Positions 35,550-45,157 of a stretch of 64,000 nucleotides of DNA are shown one piece after another. Under the pieces are notes generated by a model. That model worked only from the letters and a program-made list of their open reading frames with translations. It did not search any database and was not told the origin of the DNA. The stretch covers positions 70,933,501 to 70,997,500 of the forward strand of contig CP142452.1 of assembly GCA_038049695.1 (NCBI GenBank), read 5' to 3'. The number at the start of each line of letters is the position of its first letter. Positions within the stretch are counted from its first letter, which is position 1. The translations under genes and the position numbers were made by a program. This stretch comes from Cinnamomum chago. Its lineage: Eukaryota; Streptophyta; Magnoliopsida; Laurales; Lauraceae.

Positions 35550-36464
35550 ACATTTGATTTTCTGGGTCAGACTCTTTGTGGGAAAGCATCACTTACAATG
35601 GGAATTTGTAGAATTTGACTTGAATTTCAAGTTGCTACAGAAGAAGGAGTTTAGTATCCCAGACCATTTGATGATTCACGACTGGGCTTTCACTGACTCC
35701 CACTACATTATCTTTGGCAACCGGATCAAGCTTGATGTCCCTGGTAATATAATCTCTCAACAATAAATACTTGTTCTTCTTCTTCTTGTTGTTGTTGAAG
35801 AAGTTAATGATATTTAAGAGATTAGAGGCTAAAGAAGCGCAAAGACAAAAAAGATAAAGCTGATGATGTGAATGCCATTTTTGTGTGTTGTGTGTGGTAT
35901 GGATGGGAAATGCAGGATCGATGCTAGCTGTGTCTGGGCTCTCCCCCATGATCTCGGCTTTATCGGTGAACCCAAGCAGGCCCACGTCCCCAATTTACTT
36001 GTTACCACGCTTCTCAGAAGAAGGCAGCAGCCATCTTGATAAGTGGAGAGTGCCCATCGAAGTACCATCACAGCTTTGGCTATCACATGTGGCAAATTCA
36101 TTCGAGCAAAAGGACGACAAGGGCAATCTGGAAATTCAAATATATGCTGCTGCTTGCTCCTACCAATGGTTCAATTTGCAGAAAATGTTTGGTAATTCTT
36201 GCTTCTTCTTTCTTTCTTTTTTTCTCTTTACATGTGGCGACACATAAGATTATTGGGACTTTTTGGTAGGCCCTATGCTAGTAGACAAGTCGAGGCTTGA
36301 TCGATACTGCATTGGTTCATTGATCTCAATAATCCAATCAATGGAACTTGGGAAAGAGAAACATCTTCGGTTTTGCAGGATATGATTGGAAGACTGGGAA
36401 ACTCGATCCTTCCTTCATGAACGCAAGAGAGGGTGAAGAGTCCACACTACCCCACCTAGTTCAG
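35550..36464 (+). pseudogene. CCD7: Captured fragment of carotenoid cleavage dioxygenase 7
   Basis: Three consecutive exons: about 35550(or 35573)-35743, 35916-36191 and 36379-36464, with GT-AG introns and consistent phases (1, 1, then 0). The first reads FVEFDLNFKLLQKKEF and IPDHLMIHDWAFTDSHYI, whose HDW histidine corresponds to an iron ligand of carotenoid oxygenases. The second holds GLSPMISALSVNPSRPTSP and SQLWLSHVANSFE, the third GYDWKTGKLDPSFMNAREG and ends LPHLVQ. These match CCD7 (MAX3/D17/HTD1), the plastid enzyme that cleaves 9-cis-beta-carotene in strigolactone synthesis. Only a central part is present; N- and C-terminal exons are missing, so it cannot make the enzyme. No stop codon lies within the three exons, suggesting recent capture or constraint. 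It sits in the CACTA element, directly before SWEET exons. Confidence 0.9.
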
Positions 36465-36579
36465 GTATATATATTTCTCTCTACCTGGGCCTTGCATTTG
36501 AAATTTGGTTTAAATCAATCATACATTGCATATACATGAGATTGGATGGATGGATTGAATGGGGTCTCTGTTTTTGCAG

Positions 36580-37475
36580 GAAATGTCATCTCTTTCGGCT
36601 TGTTTCTCTCTCCAGTGTAAGTCTTTTAATATTTCCAGTAATTTATATTATTTGCTAAGAGCTTGTTTGTGTAACTGGTGTAATAAGTGTTACTTTGTTC
36701 CAACAGAAAATAAGACAACTTTTCTTAGAAAATGAAGATAATAAGACTCAGAGAAATCATGAGTTGAAAGAGTGGAACAAAGACAGGTAACCTATTGCTC
36801 AAAATGAATGCCCTCATTATACATGGGATGTCTCATAACAACTACAAGATTGATCACATGATGGATAACATGATTTATAAATATGATTGAAATTGTGTTA
36901 ATCATGTTATTCATAACGTGCTCAATCTTTAGGTGGCCCAACTCTTATTCTTGAGCGGTTCAAATTCTCAATAGGTTGGATCTCACTGTGGGCTGATGCA
37001 AATAGCCTTTTATATTGTGATTGTGGGTCCAAAAGGCCTCTACCCATGGAATAGCACCGGGGAGTCTTGTAGAAGGAGGTGGATCCTTTTCCAAAAATTT
37101 CCAAATCGAATGGTTTTATCAAAATGGTGTATTCCCAACGGTTAATGGGGATAATGATTGCTGTGATTTTAGAACATTTTTAATTTTTAACTTGATTCTA
37201 CCAAATCCATGAAATGAATTCAATGAGAAAGGTAACATTTTTACTGTCCTCTTTGCAGGCCAACCTTTTATAAGATATGGAAGAAACGAGACGTGGAAGA
37301 TTTCTCTCCAATCCCATACCTTGCAACCTTACTCAACTGCATGCTATGGGTGTTCTATGGTCTCCCTTTTGTGACTCCTAACAGTTTCGTAGTTGTCACT
37401 ATCAACGGTGCTGAGCTTGTGCTGGAGGGCGTCTACCTCTCCATGTACTACGCCTTCTCAACAAGAAAACAGAGA
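36580..37475 (+). pseudogene. SWEET: Captured fragment of a SWEET (MtN3) sugar transporter, exons 2-3
   Basis: Two exons with GT-AG borders: 36580-36616, exactly 37 bp, and 37259-37475, exactly 217 bp, the sizes of the second and third coding exons of many plant SWEET genes. The first encodes GNVISFGLFLSPV (end of the first membrane helix). The second gives [38 protein letters not shown] and [20 protein letters not shown], covering membrane helices 2 and 3 of the first MtN3 repeat. The donor AGAGA|GTATGT is intact but no later exon follows; the text runs into A/T-rich sequence and CACTA subterminal repeats. The start exon is also absent. SWEETs are bidirectional sugar uniporters; this piece has three helices at most. 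No stop inside the exons. Confidence 0.93.
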
Positions 37476-37764
37476 GTATGTTATCTTGCAGAAGAGAGTG
37501 TTATAATGGTAGAAAATCTACAACGGCACCCTGCACAGATTTTTTTTTTTTTTCTGTAATTGCAATGGATGATATAATTTATTGAAACTTTTGTAATGTT
37601 TTGAATGTAATTAATATAAGACTTTTTTTTGTTATTTGTAATTTTAATTGATGGTAGTAGTTGTATATTACTCATGGTAGTAGTTGTATATAATACATTC
37701 AGGTATAGGTATAAAAAGCAGGAAAAAAATTAAGAAAAAAAAATTTATTAAAAAAAAAAAATCA

Positions 37765-38193
37765 ATTGCTTTAGCGGCCGCTAATACGTGAAAAAAAATA
37801 AAAAAAATAAAAAAATAAAAAAATTGAGTATTAGCGGCCGCCGTTTGGAGTATTAGCGACCGCCATGGCGGTCGCTAATACTTGAAAATTTTAAAAAAAA
37901 TAAAAAAAATAAAAAAATTTGTGCATTAGCGACCGCCGTTTGTAGTATTAGCGACCGCCATAGCAGCCGCTAATACTTTCGAAAATTTTTTTTAAAATTT
38001 TTTAGCGACCGCCACCTTGCCATTGCTAAAAGTATTAGCGACCGCCAGTGGCGGTCGCTAATACTTTTAGCGACGAAGTATCCGCGGCGGCTACTTGGCG
38101 GTCGCTGGGCGGTCGCTAAAGAGTATTAGCGACCGCCAGACCACTTTTAGCGACGGCTCTTGGCGGCCGCTAAAAGTGACTTTTCTAGTAGTG
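37765..38193. repeat. CACTA right subterminal repeats and TIR
   Basis: At least a dozen copies of TTAGCGACCGCC / GGCGGTCGCTAATA separated by A/T-rich spacers, ending in AAAAGTGACTTTTCTAGTAGTG. Some form perfect short palindromes, e.g. GCGACCGCCATGGCGGTCGC at 37857-37876. Confidence 0.92.
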
Positions 38194-38196
38194 AAA

Positions 38197-38700
38197 GGAG
38201 ACTGGGCAGGCGGAGAGAGGGCGGAGAGCGGGCAGGGAGAGGGGGGGAAAGGGAGAAAGAGGGAGAGGGCCGGCAGGGGCTACGACGACGGGCGAGAGAA
38301 AGAGGGAGACTTGGTTGGCGGAGGGCGGGGAGAGGGATAGGGTGGAGTGCGAGTGGGGAGAGGGAGAGGGTGGGCGGGCGGGTGGGGGCTACAGCGGTGG
38401 GCGGCGAGCAAGAGGTAGAGAGCGGGAGAGGGAGAGGGAGAAGCAGAGGTCGAAGGGATTTTGGGTAGGGGCCAGTGGCTGGTGAGAGGGAGAGAGGAAG
38501 AGAGAGGAAAAGAGAAAGGGGAAGGGGGGAGAGAGGGACGGGGGCTGCCGGCGGTAGGTGAGAGAGATAAAGAGAGGGAGAGGAATTTGCGCCGGGGGGG
38601 GGGGGGGGGGGGGGGGTGTGGTTTGGGCGGAGGTGGCCTGAACAGAGAACAGGAAATGAGAGAGGGAGAGGAAAAGAGAGAATAGGAGGTATTTTAGATA
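38197..38700 (+). repeat. Purine-rich block with a 23 nt poly-G run
   Basis: Nearly all G and A on the plus strand (GGGAGAGGG-type text), with poly-G at 38594-38616. Potential G-quadruplex or triplex former. Open frames on both strands across it are compositional and not genes. Confidence 0.85.
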
Positions 38701-38707
38701 CTTTTGA

Positions 38708-38755
38708 AAATGTGGGTGCGCTCAACAAAAGAAGTGTGTGCGTTTAGAATTTCTC
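38708..38755 (+). repeat. Outer inverted motif, right copy
   Basis: TGTGGGTGCGCTCAACAAAA...; inverted partner of 25495-25545. Confidence 0.75.
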
Positions 38756-41640
38756 CACGAAGCTTGACTAATTTCAAGGATCTCATGTTGGTGTCACCAT
38801 CTTCTACTTTTGTTGGCACAGACCCTACATGTAATGTTGCAGTCTTTGTACCCACATGGCACAAACATCCAATCAAGAAGAGCAGGTCATTGCCACCTTT
38901 GTGTGAAAGCCAGGTCCTACCTTGGTGGGGTACTATACTAGAAAAGAGCCATAAATTTCATTTACCCAAAGCAAGAGGACAAATGCATAGAATGTGTAGG
39001 GAGAAAGTATCCAGTACTGTTTATTAAATGGGTGGCCCATGTGCAATGTTCATGTGAGGAAGCAACAAAGCAACAATCAAGGAAGGAGCTATGACTTTTG
39101 CTTTGCCAACTTATGTCTGGTATGTATTTTTTTTTTTTTTCTTGTATCCCTCCATTTTTAGTCGGTGACATAAAAGTCAAAAGATTTTGATTATTGGCAA
39201 CACACTCTGGATTGAGTTTCGTTGGCACTTTAGTTTCACGAACATGCCTAAAGATGGAACCATGGGTCTTCGAGTCTAAAGTATTACTCCCGAGCAATAG
39301 CCCAACCTAGCAAAAAAAGATTTTGATTGTTACATTACATACAGATTGACTCTAATAGTTGATTTTGTTTTGGTTTAATCCGGTTAGGCATGTCTTACCC
39401 CTACATGGCCCATTAAAATTTTGGCTGTAAAGCTCCTACAATAGAATGAAGACGGATAACCAAGAATGCCTAGTCACCTATGATATCCATACATATGTAC
39501 AAGTCCAACGTATCGTATATATCCGAGACTTAAATTGGTACCTAATACTGCACCCATACTTTTGGGGAATAAATTTTACATATCCTGCTTATAAAGTCCT
39601 TTATTCTATATAGTTTTTTTTTCCTGATATTTTCACATATCATCATAAAAAATGCTAAAAAGGAATGAAAACAATAATAATCTCATTTATTTAGAAGTGA
39701 TCTAAAGAAAGAAAAAATTCAGACACCCATATCTGTGTCTTTGTCCTAGATTTTAAAAGCAAGGAGTCGTATCCCCCCATATCAGTGTTTGTATTCATAC
39801 CGGTATCTGGGCATTATAGCCAGGTGCTCACCTAGGGATGCAACTTGTGCAGACCAAATTCAAAAACTTTGCCCTAGCCCATATGAAAATGCAATTTGGG
39901 TTGAACTTTTTTGGACTCCGGTTTGGATTTTTGAGGTCCAAGTGAAATCCGGGATGGGCCTGGGCATTGGTATCCAATTGGGCCTAACACTAAATTACGC
40001 ATATATTGGGAATAGTTTTAATCAGGTGAGAATTGGCTGCACACGGTACCATGATAAGTTAGTTACCTATCTGGCCCATCTAGGGTAATTTCAAACATGG
40101 GGAAGGTGGGGGTGTAAAGATCTCAATGAGACCTAGTGTGTGCAAAATGTCAGCTCCATTAAATTATACTAACCTCTTATCTATAGCCCTCTAGTCCAAT
40201 GGTTTTGAAAGTAACCTTTTCCTTGTATTTCAATCTAACAGTGTGTAAAAGTTGGACTAGCATCAAATCTGAGCTTGTGGCAATTTTCACCTAGGGTAGT
40301 GTCAGTGGAGTTCCTACATCACAGGTGAGCCAGAAAACAGAGTGGACTGTACATGAGAACATCGCATTCTTACTTACCATTCCAATATGGCTGTTCATAA
40401 TGCAGGCCAAAACGCCCAGGTCATTTCAGAGCAGCATCCATGTACGTCCAGGACAAAAGTCTATTTATAAGACAAGGACCCAGCCCATCTGCAAAAATTT
40501 AAGTCCATTTTCCTGGGGCAGGCTGTCTGTCTTGTCCTGCTTTTACGCAAACACATGCCTAGGCCTGGCTGGCACAATAGTTGTTGGGCCAGAGAGGGCT
40601 TAAAGACCAAGGCAGATGAATTCTGTCAATTCACCATTTGTAGGATATGGGCTCCTCTGATAGAATTTTGCCAAGCAACTCACTCTGACTCAGAATGTCA
40701 CTGAACCGTGTAACTTGGAGACTCGACTCTGCTCAAAATGCCACCAAGCCGACCGAGTAACTCGAACAACTCTGACCTAGTACTCAATCAGACTCGTTCC
40801 GCTTGTCTGACTCGTGACCCATCTATTTGAGTGGACTCAAGCAAGTCAGGGTGAATGAGCAAAGTCTCACCAGACTTCCATCTTTGTATTTGTTTTGCTT
40901 TTGTTGCCCGAAAGTCAGCTGTATACAACAAAACAGTCTGATTATGGCTACCAACCATTTCTAGTTTAAACTGTATGAAGCCCACATTCGCATGATTGAA
41001 TCCACTGATTTTACATGGCTAGCTAAAATTTTACTGCAAATCGAAGTTTCATACACTGTTGAATTGATCATGTATAGAAGAATTTACTTCATATTTTGCA
41101 AATGATAAACGAACATGCAGAGTGAAATTGGAGTGACTCTAGACCTAGTGCCCAAAAGAGGGGTGAACTCATCCAAGTCTGTTTGGCTAGAATATCAATT
41201 GGGTCACAACTTTAAACCTATGCAAAATACTTCTGTCAATCATGTTAATGTTCTGACTTAGAACCTTAATGGCCGGACATCTAAAATGCTGAATTGCAAA
41301 TAAAATCTAGACATTTTAATCATATCTGTCGTTGAATCCTGAATTTATCAGATTTGTGCACTTGGATCATCACATTCCCCTCTGGTCTCCACCATAATCG
41401 ATATTAGAGCGGTTTTGACCTGCCCCTTCCTACCCCAACTTCAACTTCAAACATCTTGCAGCAAACAACTGGAATGAAAGGCATTGTAATAATTTGCACA
41501 CTAGTACAGACACTTGCCAAATAAGATTCTAAAACTCAAGACCTACCCAGTAAATTCAAGGTCTAAGGACACCCTTACGATAAAAACGCGCGTGCAAAAA
41601 AAAACCCATGTGACGATTTTTTGCTACAAGCCCAAATTTG
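38756..41640. other. No gene seen
   Basis: Non-coding sequence. A second copy of the GATCTCAATGAGACC dispersed repeat lies at 40105-40260. Around 40680-40820 repeated GACTCG/ACTCGA text is compositional. Open frames (e.g. 39789-40088, 40325-40603) have no known motif. Confidence 0.45.
40105..40260 (+). repeat. Dispersed repeat copy (GATCTCAATGAGACC family)
   Basis: AAAGATCTCAATGAGACCTA then GTGTGCAAAATGTCAGCTCC and ATACTAACC, matching 3725-3890 and, reversed, 41650-41790. Confidence 0.6.
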
Positions 41641-41649
41641 ACACTCATT

Positions 41650-41790
41650 TCAATCACTACTCGCCGTTGGATTGATTTTTAAAGCCATTGATTTGAGGGT
41701 CCAAGATTGGGGTATAGGATGGTTTGATGGGGTTGATATTTTGCACAGTGCTTAGGTCTGATTGAGATCTTTCCACCCTACCCCCCTCTC
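41650..41790 (-). repeat. Dispersed repeat copy, inverted
   Basis: The reverse complement reads GGAAAGATCTCAATCAGACC, CTGTGCAAAATATCAACCCC, then a CATCCTA block and a CAATGG block as in the other two copies. Confidence 0.6.
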
Positions 41791-41884
41791 CGCAACCGTT
41801 CCCATGATTTAAATGTCCCCACATCCCCACATGGGCTCCACACACCAGAATGCATCATCATTGCGTTCAGACGGTTCTCACATG

Positions 41885-41886
<2 letters not shown>

Positions 41887-41922
<36 letters not shown>
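41887..41922. repeat. (AT)n microsatellite
   Basis: Eighteen AT units. Confidence 0.95.
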
Positions 41923-41927
<5 letters not shown>

Positions 41928-41930
41928 TAT

Positions 41931-42068
41931 GGGACACCCCATGACAAATTCAATCCCTTCAAACCCCCAATGAAATAACTCACACCCTAATTTGGCACTA
42001 ATCTGAATAATAATTATGAGGTGTCATGGGGTAAGTGTGAGGAGGATGAATTTGTCATGGGGAGTCCC
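41931..42068. mobile_element. Small foldback (MITE-like) element
   Basis: Left arm GGGACACCCCATGACAAATT and the reverse complement of the right arm GGGACTCCCCATGACAAATT pair over about 26 bp; a further GGTGTCATGGGG copy lies near 42020. Total about 138 bp, flanked by AT microsatellite. Confidence 0.7.
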
Positions 42069-42430
42069 ATGCTGTGGTAAAAAGGTTACCTCTTATGCAA
42101 GTCCGTGAGGACCTCCTAGCAGAACATAGACCTATATATATATATATGTATGTATGTAATTTATCTATATATTTATTTATATATGAGCCTTATTTCATCT
42201 TAGCAAATGATAAAAAGCAAATATGATTTTAGCATATTAGACATAAAAGAACAGAATTATTATGTTCTCAGAAAATACAACACTATCAGTCACAAGCAAG
42301 AAAAGAATATAAAAAACGCCAAAACAAGAAAAATACCAGGTGATAAGGTCTTACTCCTACAAGGGCCAGTAGCAAAACCTATTTAGACTACAACAAATGC
42401 TCTCCAGAAATAAACCAAAAGTCACCCTGG

Positions 42431-45117
42431 CTAACACACCTTACAACTCCTTCTACAGTAGCCAGGTATCTCTGTGGATCCCACCATATACTCTGGGTTC
42501 TTCGTGCATTCTCCCAGGGCTGCCCACCTCTCACAGCTCGCATTTTGATCCACACATTTTCCATCAGCACCCCCCAGGATCTTATCGAAAGAGTCAACAT
42601 GTATCCATTTTGTTGCAGACCATTTCTCACCTTCAATCACAGGGCATCCTGCATGTAGACTCATTGGATCTGGAACCGCATTGGGGAGGAGGCTGAAGAA
42701 AAGAAGTGCATCTCCACGCCTTGGTTTTACTAAGCATTTGTTGTTAGAAAAAGGAAAAAAATAAGCATGATGTAACTCAGTAAAGGTTTTTCATAGAGAG
42801 AAGACTTTGGAGCAATTTATATGTAAATAGTTTTACCTGCAATTCCTTTCTTGGCACAATCTGATAAATCATTGTCCATAACAGGGGCTCTTCTGTGCGG
42901 AGGCTCCTATAAACAATAAGCCGTATCACGTTAAAAAGAATGGAAATATATACTTTCCCCAAGCAGGAGGCGACTCTTATTTTGGGTGAAACTGCCTTTC
43001 TGTGAAACAAGCCATTCATATGGGGTGGTAACAAAATTTCAGTATTGAAGGGCATATTGACCAAACTCAAAACAGGCATGTGTAACAGACGACACCGCAG
43101 CCCATATCATGTGTATGGACTCATTTTTCAAATCATAATAGCTTGCTGGCCAGGCAAGCCCCAGGCCTAAAAGTTACCTAAACAAAAGCCTTGCAAATGA
43201 ATTTACTTCATTATGGACTGCTGCAAGACTCTGCTATTAGGCCATTAATCACAAAGTAAACACCTCCACTTGAGGAAGATTGTTCACAGCATGATCCTTC
43301 CATAGTGGGACTGCACACAAAATGCATCTCTCAAAAGTTTCAGTATAACTGGGTCAATCAAAAACTTGCTGCTTATTTTGATCAAGCATCATATGTAGAT
43401 AGGTTAAGCAAAAAATTGTTGCCAATTTCAACAATATATAATGCCATGTAGACAATTTCTCCATGACCTCACAGACAATTTTCTTTTGGTTCCTAGAACT
43501 GAGATAACTTTAGTTTAAAACACAGACAGGCTGCAGTTTGCTGACATTGAAAGATTTGACAGCCCAATTGCAAACACCATCTGTCCCACAGAGACAGCCC
43601 AGAAACACCATGACAGATTATTATAAATTTTTCACAAAGGAACTTCAACTAGTTCATACAGATGGTAAAGGTAAATAGTACAACTAACCTCTGCTGATGG
43701 AAATACAGTTTCACCACCTTTCACCACATCAGTGAGATACATAAGTACGGTGGCAATGCGGTGCCCACCCCTAGCAATATTGACCTTGTCAGAGAAGTAA
43801 TCATAGTGAGGATCATACTTTTCCCCATGCTCATATCTTAGAATTTGTATATCCTCACCATTTTCTGAAAGAAAAGGAACTCCAAATCAGCTTGCTGGCA
43901 AAAATCTCAAGCAGAAACAATAAGATGCTTCTTTCTAATTTAACCAAAAAAAAAAAAAAAGGGAAAAAAGAGAGGTTTCTTAGCCACATGTACATGCACA
44001 AACAAACCACTACAAACTACCACAGCAGGTCTATACATATAATTAGGAGTGTGTCCTTTTGGAAACATTTTTTATATTTAGATTCAATGACTCGAAAATT
44101 AAATAAGAACATTAAAAGAAACAAAAGTATAGGCATAAAATCAGTAAATGCAATACCTTTTGGTAGAAATGTCCATGCTGCAATTTTGTCCTCTATGCCA
44201 GCAACAATAGGGTCCTGCACAGGATAAGTTTGTGACATAATATTGGAGTCATGCAACCTTTGAAAGCAAACAGTAGCTACTGATAAAACTTTGGATGAAA
44301 AAACTTAAAATAGATTAAAGGTTAAATAATCTGTGAAGAAAGCCACCAGGCTATACAGATAATGCTAACATAGATAAATGGGATAAGCTTACAATGACAA
44401 GGATGATTATACAGAACAAACACAAAATCCAATGGCACATTCTCACATAAACACAAAATCCAATGGCACATTCTCACATAACTTCTTTCGAAAAATAAGG
44501 AAAATAATAAAATGAACAAGGAAAATGGCATTTAATCTGTGATAATTTCAAATTCCGTATTGTGATGAAAGCAAAAGGGTGGCTAGAAGCATGAAAAGAC
44601 AACAACCAAAAATCATCTGGGCAATATCCAGATAAGTAACGTCATTGCAGTATTATTTAGCAGTATTATTTAAAAGAGAGAGCTTCAACTTACAGTTACA
44701 GGAGAAAGGACCTTACTCATTTCATGCTCCAAGATTCTATATACATGTATTAACAACCAGCAATAACAGGAGAAAGGACCTCACTCATTTCATGCTCCAA
44801 GATTCTATATACATGTATTAACAACCAGCAATAACAGGAGAAAGGACCTCACTCATTTCATGCTCCAAGATTCTATATACATGTATTAACAACCAGCAAT
44901 AATAGTATATCAGATTTCAGTTTTAGCTCAAAGATGGATTTCCTTTTACCCCATAATATATGGTGTGAAGTCACTCACACCCTCCATAGTGTAAAGACAT
45001 GAGGTTACCCAGGCAAGAAAAGAATGAAGTTTGATAATGAGGCTCCTGCTGCATCAGTTCTGGTATCATGAAGAGCAGTTGAGCCCTCTCATCTCTGATC
45101 CAAACATGCTCCCCCCC

Positions 45118-45157
<40 letters not shown>

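Larger units (their letters stand above)
32244..38193. mobile_element. Non-autonomous CACTA (En/Spm) transposon carrying host-gene fragments
   Basis: The left end CACTACTAGAAAAATGAG and the reverse complement of the right end CACTACTAGAAAAGTCAC share the first 14 bases; the flanking triplet AAA is duplicated (32241-32243, 38194-38196), both standard for CACTA elements. Just inside each end are GC-rich subterminal repeats around GCGACCGCC / GGCGGTCGC. The 5.95 kb interior has no TNPA/TNPD-like transposase, so it would need help to move. Instead it holds CCD7 exons (about 35550-36464) and SWEET exons (36580-37475), both on the plus strand. The rest (32640-35540) looks like captured intron/UTR text: donor- and acceptor-like sites are present but no other protein was recognised. 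Confidence 0.95.

Noticed and set aside
37021-37212. Extra exon between SWEET exons 2 and 3
   Set aside because: SWEET exons 2 and 3 are adjacent in the family, the phases already fit, and the segment has no SWEET motif.
38147-38728. 193-residue proline/serine/leucine-rich open frame
   Set aside because: Arises from the purine-rich strand of 38197-38700; pure composition, with no domain or splice support.
42431-42664. Stand-alone cysteine-rich peptide or toxin-like gene
   Set aside because: The ShKT-type module is the last part of exon 7 of the prolyl 4-hydroxylase, a known domain arrangement in plants.
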